Below, piece by piece: positions 42,029 to 51,705 of a stretch of 64,000 nt of DNA (position 1 is its first letter; every line of letters begins with the position of its first letter). The translations under genes were made by a program, and so were the position numbers. This stretch comes from Haliclystus octoradiatus (lineage: Eukaryota; Cnidaria; Staurozoa; Stauromedusae; Haliclystidae), in assembly GCA_916610825.1 (NCBI GenBank), contig OU744449.1, positions 18,383,344 to 18,447,343 of the forward strand, given 5' to 3'. A model generated the notes under the pieces. It worked only from the letters and a program-made list of their open reading frames with translations, made no database searches and was not told the DNA's origin.

Positions 42029-44654
42029 GTGAGTAAATATTATTAATCTGCATCACATTATACGTGTAGTGACCTCACTTACATGTAGCCTCCCGTAAAG
42101 TAGAGGTGTGAGGATGATCCAAAAGGGGGACTCACCAGTGAGCTGAGGACATGCGGTTGATGTGAATATAGCATATAGTTATGTGTTTATGATTATTACT
42201 TGTCTTATTATTGCTTACATATGTTGAGTAAGCGGGACTCAACATATACGCTCCTTTAAGAATATTAATAATACGACTGAATTAAGAATTATTATTTTAA
42301 GTATTCAGCAGAAAGGGGCAACAGCTAAAACGTCTTCAATTGCTAGAATATCTGCAACGATACAATCTCTAGCTGACTTTCCTGATAATCAGTTCAAATC
42401 TATATCTAATAGCCTTCGATCGCTAACGTAAATATTCATTTTCAATGTTTTAAATAATGTTAAATAAGCTCTGTACAATGTTAATCTCACGTATTTTTTA
42501 GCAATTATAATATACAAATTTAGTTCAAAGCATATTTACGTGTGACTGTGTCCTATACTTGATAAATACCGTATAATGCAGTGTTTTAGCTGATCCTGCT
42601 GTTTATAACAACGTTATAAATACCAGAAATGAGACAATAAATTGCAGCGTTCGAAATGTCAGACTCACATTTTGATTGGATCAACATTAAAAAAGATAAC
42701 GAAGATGTAAAAATTTATAGGAGAAAACGTTTCACAGTAAACGTTTCAAAATAAATTCATTTAATAATAGAAAAACTATGTTTTATTTTACAAAAGCGTT
42801 ACTACATGGCAGCCTTGTTATTATGTTCTATGATACCAAACCTTTTGATATTGGGCGAATCTCAAAACATTTATCCCTCTCTGAACGGCAACTACATGTC
42901 TCTGGTAGAGCGAGTTACATTTTGAGCGTGGAAATAATTTTAGAAATTATATTTGCACCTAGCAGATCGATGAAAGTTTTACTGTTTGAACCAAACATTC
43001 CTATGGTCTCCGATGGCTATCATTTAATGATATATAATTATTTTTCAACCAACAGACTGGCCAGATGGTTCCTGTTGTACCGTCCAAAGTTCCAGTTTGT
43101 CCATTGAGTAAGTATGCCGCTGGAATTGAAGAATTATGATGTGTGTTTGTAATTTGTTCCTGTCTCATCTCGTGAATGAATATTAGCGTGCACGCTCGTT
43201 GACTACATCAGGAAGGCCATATTTGTAAATGCCACAATTTAGTAAACTCAAAATCAAATATGATAACTAAATAACTTGATATACAATTTGTACCGTACAC
43301 TTGATCTAATTATTATTAGTAGCATTTTTATTTATTTATTATTTTGATCTAAAGTTCCTAGGTAAATCATTTGCAGAGTGAAAGAGAGCCATACAAACTA
43401 CAAGTAGTGATTGTTGAAAAATTGTTGGTATTATTCATTATACTACTTGTAGTCTTTTGTTGCTATCTTTCAATCGTAAATTTATTATTTTGTTGTTTTT
43501 TTATATTTGTTTTTGTCCTGAATTTTTCTATATGTTTTATTTTTAATTGGAATGGCATGATTTTCCGCATTATATTTAAGTTAAATTGCCGAGAATACTG
43601 TAAATGATGGACTTGCAATCATTCTAAAAGTGATTATGGAACTGAAATTTCTTAAGCTAGTGTAGGGGTTCGAAACCTTTGTGAAAAACTTAGACTCTGC
43701 ACTAGAATATAATACACCATCAGATAATGCTTGTGTTTGTCTTACATCATCAGTTTGCTTTTATTGTAGCATACATACTTACATGTTTTGGGAAATACCC
43801 TTCTAGAGGCTGTGGGTTTGAAATGTGGGCTATTATTGTAGTTGAATCTGACAAAATATCCATCAATGAGAAATGTTTCATTGGGAAGCTTAGAAGGGTT
43901 TGAGTTTATTCTGAGCTGTCAGAAAGTTTCCTGAGTATAAACAAAAGAAACTGTAATAGTTAACGATACTACTGATCATTACTTCCCATGCATGACTCTT
44001 CATCTCAGTTATACACATCTGTTTCTAGTTCCCGGTGTAATGCATTGCAATAACGTATTATTATAGTACTCATACTCTGTGCTGTATCGTGATAAAACTG
44101 ATGTGATTGCACCAACAGGGCACGGTTTCTGCTCACCACTTGTTTCATCCGCTCTTTATCCTGCTCAAATATGTAAAGAGGATAGGCATTGCAAAACCAA
44201 TCAGAAATGCTGTAGAGACCGATGTGGTGGCTTATGCAAGGGCTACTGCCCGATACCATGTGGTAAGTATGATCTATCATAAAATAACCCTCGATTGCTT
44301 CGGATTGAATTATTAATGTTTTTTAAAAATGATCAGGGAAATACCAAATATCTATAGATAAAACGTCATCTTTTATTCATAGGAAGCTGAAATGAAAAAT
44401 TACAATTTAGTACCATTAGATTGAAGCTACTATGATGTAATATTTAATGTCCATTTTTCTTTACAGATTGCAAATTTTCATCGCTCAGTTCTTTCTTTCC
44501 CAACCCATGTCTCAGTTCTCCATGCATTGTACCAGGTGCCTTTTGTCGCCCCCATTATTGTAATGGACAAGCAACCGCTATCTGGTACTCCGTTGATGTG
44601 AACACTGGTGCCTGCAAAATGGCTTCCAGGTGCCCATCCACAGTCAAAGGCTAA
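41978..44654 (+). CDS. Secreted WAP four-disulfide-core protein (4 exons)
   Basis: A predicted secreted protein of 144 residues. Exons are 41978-42028, 43056-43107, 44119-44262 and 44467-44654, all with GT-AG ends and matching phases. Exon 1 is a signal peptide, MAFFAALSILVSLVCLS. Exons 2-3 encode a complete WAP domain with eight cysteines in canonical order (VCP, GFC, QIC, RHC, KCC, DRC, GLC). WAP proteins often inhibit proteases or kill microbes; the role here is unknown. Exon 4 adds a second cysteine-rich module with seven cysteines (CLSSPCIVPGAFCRPHYCNG and onward). An AATAAA follows at 44712. Broken copies of its exons lie on both sides. Confidence 0.87.
42309..42427 (+). other. Exon-like open segment in WAP intron 1
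   Basis: Bounded by GTATTCAG and CTAAC/GTAAAT, open for 39 codons: QKGATAKTSSIARISATIQS, then LADFPDNQFKSISNSLRSL. The composition looks coding. The 119-base length would shift the frame of the WAP gene, so it cannot be a simple cassette in it. It may be a relic of another gene. Confidence 0.25.
43056..43107 (+). CDS. WAP gene exon 2
   Basis: Acceptor CAACCAACAG and donor CATTGA/GTAAGT. It encodes TGQMVPVVPSKVPVCPL, contributing the first WAP cysteine (CP). It leaves phase 1. Confidence 0.82.
44119..44262 (+). CDS. WAP gene exon 3: core of the WAP domain
   Basis: Acceptor CACCAACAG and donor CATGTG/GTAAGT. It supplies cysteines two to eight, including the diagnostic adjacent pair in NQKCCRDRCGGLC, then YCPIPC linking to the second module. 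Confidence 0.9.
44467..44654 (+). CDS. WAP gene exon 4: C-terminal cysteine-rich module
   Basis: Acceptor TTTACAG. It encodes CKFSSLSSFFPNPCLSSPCI, then FCRPHYCNG, WYSVDVNTGACK and RCPSTVKG to TAA. Similar modules with a C-x3-C...C-x3-YC spacing follow WAP domains in some invertebrate proteins, but I cannot name this one. Confidence 0.85.
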
Positions 44655-44822
44655 TATTGATTAAGGATATTTGCATATCTATAACTATATAGAATTTGTT
44701 ATGACTTATGTAATAAAATTAGTATGTTATTTGACAAAATACTAATAAAATAGGTCATTCTTCAAATAAGGCTTGATTTTCTCTCCAGCTTGTTGCTTGC
44801 GTATTGCATAATAGTAAAAGTA

Positions 44823-44912
44823 CAGAGGCAGATGCAGGAACTTTGGTGACTGATTCAAAGGAGAAAAAGTTGTGTAGCGAAGCCCCATCAAGTTAGGGGG
44901 TCCAGCTGAGGT
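44823..44912. repeat. Degraded hAT-like end
   Basis: AGAGGCAGATGCAGGAACTTTGG, then AGCGAAGCCCC and AGGGGGTCC, resembles the CAGGGGCGGATCCAGGA...GGGGCTTCGCCCC ends of the other elements. It has several substitutions and no identified partner end. Confidence 0.4.
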
Positions 44913-45249
44913 GAAACATTTTGAAGTTTGATGTATGATGAAGCTTCAAAATGTAAGAGGACATTTTCACAATTACTACTTACTAGTCATTGTTACTCAT
45001 AACTAAAAGAATGTTATTTTATACCATTATATATATTAAAAAATTATAATTTATAATTTAAATCAAATTCCTCCCATGATGATTAATGAATTTTCTCTAT
45101 GAATGGCAATACCAAGTCTCGATCTCACAGAGAAAAACATGATAAAGCGTGTGGATCATTAATTGTAGAACGTATTGTTGCACCGAGCTGATTCATGATG
45201 GCTTTGCTGTCTGGAAAAGATGTTCCAGGATATCTGTCATTTGTCAGTT

Positions 45250-45294
45250 GATGCTATTCCTGGGAGCTGCATAAAGTTCAAATTTGTCCATTGA
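45250..45294 (+). pseudogene. WAP-gene second exon relic, downstream copy
   Basis: ATGCTATTCCTGGGAGCTGC, then AAAGTTCAAATTTGTCCATTGA before a GTAAGT donor, aligns with the exon 2 sequence of the intact gene and its donor. A TAA falls in the aligned frame and the acceptor is gone. The 150 bp upstream match the intron before the 41245 relic. Confidence 0.65.
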
Positions 45295-45299
45295 GTAAG

Positions 45300-46103
45300 T
45301 ATGCTAGAATTGAGGAATCATGGTATTAATGGCTGTATTATATATTGGTCAATCCAAGAAAAGCGTAAGCGATGGACATGTATACAGGCTTGCAATCAGA
45401 AATCCATTATGAAATCCAAAATTCGAATCATAATGATCTGTTGTAACAATACGATTACATAATAAGGTTAAACACCAAGAAAAGAGTCAAACAAGACTAC
45501 ACTTTCTGATCTCACAACTAAGCTTCTGTTTTTTGTAGGATAATCGTTAGACGATGACTCAAGATAATCACACAGTGGAGTTATCAATAGAATGAATATA
45601 TATGAGTATCACTACAATTATATATGTGACATAAAAATGAGGCTACACAAGAAAGAGGATAGATTATACATTGATTATCACTCATCTCTCCTTGGGGTCT
45701 ATTTATAATAGAATGAAAATAGGCTAAGTATAATCTTGAGTAAGTGCAATGGTCATAAAATGTAATAGCAAAATTTTTCAGAAGGATAAGATAAACGACA
45801 TCCAATAAATGATTAATAGAGCAAGTTGAGTAAGTTAAGATAATTGTGTTAATTAAAAGTCAATAAGTTTAAAATACGGTAGAATAGTATATTATCAAAC
45901 TAATACTAAACTAGTAGCTAATTGAAGTGAAGTGTAAATCAGCAAATACGTTATAGATTTTCTCAAGACGCAATAATGTACTGTGATAAACGTAATAAAT
46001 TTCTGTTGCGTAATAGATTTCATAAGCGTAATAAATTGAACATGCGTAATATTGCTTGTGGCTATTATGTGATTTGGTACTATTATTATAAATGATAATA
46101 GAA
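45300..46103. other. Spacer
   Basis: AT-rich. The right part may be the 3' untranslated end of the antisense Gypsy fragment, but no LTR was found. Confidence 0.35.
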
Positions 46104-48235
46104 TTAGCTCGCTTCGATAAGTGTTTGAGGTTTGCGGCGGTTTCTAGTACTACGACGCGGAGCTGTAAGATCCGGAGTTGAAGTCGGAGAGGCAGATTCT
46201 GTAGTCGTAGTAGTCGCACTGGCATCGGGAGATGTCGACGAAGAGGTTGTTGTAGGAAACCGGCGGTGGATAAGACGGCGATTGCGACGAAGTAAACGTC
46301 CACTAACTAACTTGATAAAATAATCTCGATTAGATAATACTTCAACAATGATGCCATATTTAGTCCATTCCTTGGTGATTGGGTGTTGTACTGCTACATG
46401 GTTGCCAACTTCAAGAGATGGTAATGGATGTGCAGATGCATTGTAGTAACTTTCTAAATTTTTTATGAGCGACAGCAGCGTGTTTTCAGCATCATGCTGC
46501 AATTTTTGCCATTTCAGATCGAATGTTTGACGATGTGCGGGTAAAGTGTCCTTTACATGACGACCAAATACAATTTAAGCTGGTGATCTACCATCGGAAC
46601 CAGGCGTATTTCTATATTGTAACAATGCTTTGGTCCATTCGTCAGCATTTAAGCATGATCGAGAAGAATCCCAACAACGGCTAATAAGTTGTTTCATTGA
46701 TTTGATGCCAGCCTGGGCTCGGCCATTTGACTGTGGGTAATATGGCGAGGATTGGCTTTGGTGATGTCCCAGTGAGATAGAAAGTTATTAAATGTTTTGG
46801 CTATAAATTGTGGGCCATTATCACAGAAAAAGGTATTCGGTACTGAGGTATGACAAAATACAATTATTATTATTACCAAGGTTGAATATAAATGGCCAAC
46901 CAGAGTAAGCATCAATAATAACGAGGAATTGATGGGCAGCATACGTACCAATGTCACCGTGAAGTTCTTTGAATGCTTTTTTGGTGAAGGAACAGAACGT
47001 AGAGGCCCTTTTGCTAGAGAAGGTAATTCTTGTTGGCAAGGTTGACATGAGCGCGTGACTTGTTCAATCGCTGAATCTAGGCCAGGCCAATAGACAATGT
47101 TTCTAGCACGTTGACGTGTACGATAAACGCCTTGATGTCCTTGGTGTAATTTAGTTAGAATTGATGGTCGTAATTGAAACGGAATGATTAGGCGACAGCC
47201 GTGAAGAACTAGATCGTCATCAATACTAAGATGATGTCACAGATTCCAGTATGGTCACAGAGCGTCGTCCACTGAGTCTTTTATGTCAGGAAATCCATCT
47301 CGTATCAATTGACGTAGTGCTTGATATTCACTGTCATGGTTACCATGGTGAAGGACATCACTCACACGGAGGTCTAGTGAAGAGTCGATATGAGAGTAAC
47401 TACGAATACGTAAATACGGATAAGCAAATACGGAGTTTACAAATGCTGTAGTTTCTTGTGCACCTGATACATCGTTCTCATTTGGTGTAGACACAGGTGC
47501 CCTTGAAAGAGCGTCTGCTGAGTGAGCCAAGTGCCATCTAATTGTTTTTGCTGTAATATAAAACCTAGACCTTTCAAGCCGCTTGCGTCTGTAGACAACA
47601 TTGTAGGTCTCAATGGATCGTAATATGCCAGTACAAGGGCAGATATTAATACTTTTTTTTACATCAATGAAAGCGTTAAATTGAACATCAGTCCAGTAAA
47701 ATGTCTTCTGTGTTTGTAACAAGGGACGGAGAGGTTCCGCAGCGGTGGATATAGTGTCAGTAAATGCAGACAATTGGTTAACTACCCCTAAGAACGATCT
47801 AAGCTCAATTATATTTTCAGGGCGAGGGAATTCTTTTTTAGCCGATATAACGTCATTGTCTACAGAATAACCATCAGAAGAAAGTTCAAATCCGGCAAAT
47901 CGCACGGATGATTTTGCGTATTGAAATTTGTTTTTGTTCAGCGAGATACCACGTTCACGACAGCGTTGTAAAAACTGGCTTACGTGTTTTGCGTGTGTCT
48001 CTGCTAAATTTTCATAATTAATTACGTCACCGTCATCGCGGTCGAATGGCGTTATAAATGTTGTTAGATTCTGACTAACGGGGTCAAGATGGCATTGATG
48101 ATAGCCTTTCAATGCATCAAATGTCGTAAATACTTTTGCATGTGATGATGAAATGTCAGGAATAGACTCAGCTGGCGTTGGTGATGTGTAACGCTCACGT
48201 TTAGCAAAAATATTTAATTTTGATAAGCGACGCAA
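46104..48235 (-). pseudogene. Truncated antisense Gypsy pol
   Basis: Minus-strand order: part of reverse transcriptase from FDALKGYHQCHLDP, then the thumb/RNase H region with FAGFELSSDGYSV and LRSFLGVVNQL (47255-48235); integrase with DAYSGWPFIF and DNGPQFIAKTF (46694-47048); then a basic, Ser/Thr-rich C-terminal tail ending at 46104. The stretch that should hold the palm active site is missing, with the frame jumping from ITPF to a remnant RDDGDVINYENL. RNase H is also shortened. No Gag, protease or LTR was found. Confidence 0.88.
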
Positions 48236-50390
48236 AGACGTACATCGTCAGAGTTGTTTTTAGAGGCGACCAGACATACTTCTCAGACAGATAATCGGAC
48301 TTTGACTCCCATTCCGCTATTTATTTGTGAGCCGTATACATTTGTTAGCTATCTATAGCCATAGACTTTGCGTTTCGACAAATGAGAATTGAGATCTACC
48401 CAAAACCGAAATTGATAAACCAGACTATTTTCTCGAGCTTTCTGTCGTGTCATTCCGTAGCAACAGCCACGAGGACAATCCTCTGACGTCACTTTCCAGA
48501 GGATTAGCCTCGTTTCTTGTAATCAAAACAACAAAACAAAGCAAAGGCTGCTGGTCATTCGAAACTCTTTAAACTGCCATATTATCTCGAAATTGCAACG
48601 AATGCAATCAAGCTCAACCAGGACAACCCAGAGAATCTTTCTTTTAGGATGGTGCCAAGCATCGAATTTTCTATTTCACCGGAGTCGGATCAAGATATGT
48701 AATTGCAAATTGAAAGCAACTAAGGGACGGTATCCGGAGTTGAATCTGCAACAAAAAGTCTTTCCATGTGTGTTTAAATTGTACATTGACCTAAAATCGT
48801 CATGGGAATACTTTCATAGCGTAGTGGTACAAATGTTCTGGCCATGTTTTCCAGAGATATTGAAGAAAAATGTCTAACATGGACCTATCCTTTTTTGAAA
48901 AGTATCTTAAAAATAGCTAATCGATGATGATACCATAAATCTCTAACTGAGATTGTAATATACAAATCTGTATTTAGTTTATAGCTAGGCCTCATTTTAG
49001 TGAGAGTTTCATCCTCCTTTGTTTCTGCCTGTCATTTATGACGAATTAGATGAATAAATGACAAGAAAGCTTTATATAATACTGATCTCAGCCATGGCCA
49101 CCCTCAGAATAATATATTTAGCCAACAGCATTTGCAGGAAGAAGTATCGTAGGTTAAACATTCATGCTTTAATGAATCGGTAGTCGTACGGCAGCATCAC
49201 TGCCTACAAAATTGAGCAAGCAAGGAGAAAACGATAAGGTATCAAACAACCACGAGTCAACACGACCACGGATTTTTGCCTTCGAGTTATCTTGTGAATC
49301 GATTCGAGTGCACGACTAAGCAATTGGAGCACCGTTTCCTAAGAGCTATAGCGTTATGGTGCATGAGAGGTCACGGCACGTAAGGATAAAACGAGAAAGC
49401 ATCAGAAAATCCATACCATAAATGCGATTATTCGAGTATTTTATTCCAGAGACTGTTCATTTAAAATCAAGCCATTTATGACGTATGTGCGTCTCATCTT
49501 TGAATATGCAAATGAGTTTTGTCATCGATTGTGAGAAAAGATATGAAATTGTCGGAATCTTTACAATGCCGATTTTCGAGAACACTACTGTATCAATATC
49601 ATTTACCTTAGAGAACGCATTATTAACTTGAATATCGAAACGCTTGAAAAGTAGGAGATTGATTGCTGGCCAATTATTTTGTTATAAAGTTATTGATAGT
49701 TTTGTAGATATTGACTCTAGTAACCTTTAACTGTCTCTCCACTTCATCGATTAGTCATGACAAGGGTGCATTCAAATCACCGTTTTAAGCCTTTTAAGAT
49801 GTATAACTGTTATAGCTCGTTAACCCTGGAAACACATCAGGCCCCAATGTTTTAAATTTAAAATATACATTTCAAATGAAAATTTATCTTAACTCGTAAT
49901 TATGTTAAACCATTTATATCACTTGTTAATTATTGTTGAGTTATTCTGTATGTTGTTCACATCTATATGCCTTCATGCAGAAATAAACAAATTATTTATT
50001 CATATTTATCATTGGAAAAATTGGTTGACAATTAATACAGAGAATGTTCATAGTTCTCGCTTATGTAAAGCCGTTTTCACAATTAATATTTATTTTGCAC
50101 ATATAATATAGAACTATATATAGAAATCTATTTCAATAATTGAGACAAAGCAAACAAGAATACAGGGGGAAATGTGCACTTGCACTTGTATCGGAATGCT
50201 TGTAAAAAAAACTACTTATAATTATTAATATAACTATGAATTATAATTATGAATATAACTATAACGTTTAAGATTTACTATATGATGTTAAATGCTTATA
50301 CATGTAAGGGTATAAACTATTCAATTCTAGAATATTTTACAAAGACATTTTTTGAAACATTCTCCATTTGACGTTTCCATTGTATCAAAA
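48236..50390. other. Spacer with a CRE-containing hairpin
   Basis: No gene is firmly seen. An open stretch around 48550-48700 reads LFKLPYYLEIATNAIKLNQD with no start and no known match. Around 49475-49560 a frame reads MTYVRLIFEYANEFCH, possibly the very end of a fossil LINE. Confidence 0.35.
48470..48512. other. Palindrome with TGACGTCA in the loop
   Basis: CGAGGACAATCCTCTG and CAGAGGATTAGCCTCG are inverted with 14 of 16 bases pairing. The loop contains TGACGTCA, identical to a CRE/ATF site. It may be the centre or end of a small transposon rather than a promoter. Confidence 0.45.
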
Positions 50391-50577
50391 TAACCAATCA
50401 GATAGTTTAGAAAACGTTAATAACAGAATGTTTGTGAAATCCACATGTAAAGCTAACAGATGATAAGAACAATACTAATTTTGAATGATACAATCGCTTG
50501 AATTGAGATATTTATTAGTAGAACTTTGAAATGATTGTCATTCTTCTGAAGAGATGTTGAACATATACTGTAAAGAC

Positions 50578-51705
50578 ATGAAGTTGAAAAGAAGATCATC
50601 TACTATTACTATTATTTTAATGTTTGGCTTGCTGGTATGGTACAAACACACGAGAGGTATCAATATCATCAAATTAATTATCAAATCGAGTACAGCAAGG
50701 AAGAATTCTACACAAATACTTACAGTTCTGACTGAAGAAGTAGTTAAACATCCAATTAGAGTAACACGGCCAAAACAAAAACATTTTGCTTATTTAACAC
50801 AAACTCCTCAGTGTCTACCTAAACACTGGTTGCATAAAAATCTACTAGGCAATGGGTCAGACCTAGATGTTTATGTATTATCTTATAAGAGGAAATGCTA
50901 TGACTCCATCATTGATAAACACATCCATCATTACTTTAACCAATCAACAACTACTAAAACAACATGGAGTACTGGTAGAAATATGATTTATGACTTCGTC
51001 AAGAAGCTTGGAAGAAGATATGACTATTATGTTCTTACTGACGATGATGTGCAGTTAATGGATTATAGAATAGGTGAAAATAATGTCATACCTTCAAAGA
51101 AAATCCTTAAACAACATTTCCAGAACAGCCTTAGCTCAAACAAATCAATTGTGAGAGATTATGAAAAGTTTCTTCTTGAATATAGACCATATGTTAGTTC
51201 TACAAACCACTGCACTCATAAGGGTGACTGCACTAGGAAACATCAAAGTCAATATTGGCCAAAACAATGCAACAAAATGGGAAAGCGTTTACCAGATATA
51301 ATGTACACCAGGCAATTTGATGCCGCCTTTAATGCCTTTAGGTATGATGCAACAGTAGAGTTACTACCCTACAATACGATGCAAGACAATCGTTCCTGGT
51401 GGGAAAGTCAGCTTAAATTGATTGTTGATGTAGCTGCCAGAGGAAAGAAATTAGTAACATATTATAACATGTCTGTTAATAATCCCACCCATCGTAAATA
51501 CCCTCAAGGAGATTTAACATCCATTCTAAATAGTTTTAATCAATTAAATATTGAAGAAAAGAATAATTTCACTGCTTTAGAACGGAGGATGATCGCTAGA
51601 AATGATAGGGCTGGATTCTGGTATAGCTCAGACATCATTTGTTTGGATGTGGTTAGAGAGAAATACAGCTTTCAATGCATTACTGAGGAAACAGGAGTTG
51701 AATAG
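50578..51705 (+). CDS. Type II membrane protein with DDD motif, probable glycosyltransferase
   Basis: An intronless gene of 375 residues. A short basic cytoplasmic end (MKLKRRSS) precedes one membrane segment (about residues 9-22, TITIILMFGLLVWY), then a luminal domain with several N-glycosylation sequons (NST, NGS, NQS, NKS, NRS, NMS, NFT). Residues 155-157 are Asp-Asp-Asp in YYVLTDDDVQL, like the metal-binding DXD of GT-A transferases. A later conserved-looking block is NRSWWESQLKLIVDVAARGK (from about 272). I do not recognise the family. ATG at 50578 is preferred over 50554 because the duplicate at 55949 shares only that start. Confidence 0.72.
   Translation: MKLKRRSSTITIILMFGLLVWYKHTRGINIIKLIIKSSTARKNSTQILTVLTEEVVKHPIRVTRPKQKHFAYLTQTPQCLPKHWLHKNLLGNGSDLDVYVLSYKRKCYDSIIDKHIHHYFNQSTTTKTTWSTGRNMIYDFVKKLGRRYDYYVLTDDDVQLMDYRIGENNVIPSKKILKQHFQNSLSSNKSIVRDYEKFLLEYRPYVSSTNHCTHKGDCTRKHQSQYWPKQCNKMGKRLPDIMYTRQFDAAFNAFRYDATVELLPYNTMQDNRSWWESQLKLIVDVAARGKKLVTYYNMSVNNPTHRKYPQGDLTSILNSFNQLNIEEKNNFTALERRMIARNDRAGFWYSSDIICLDVVREKYSFQCITEETGVE

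Noticed and set aside
49470-49640. LINE C-terminal fragment (MTYVRLIFEYANEFCH)
   Set aside because: Short and with in-frame stops; suggestive of a LINE end but too weak to list.
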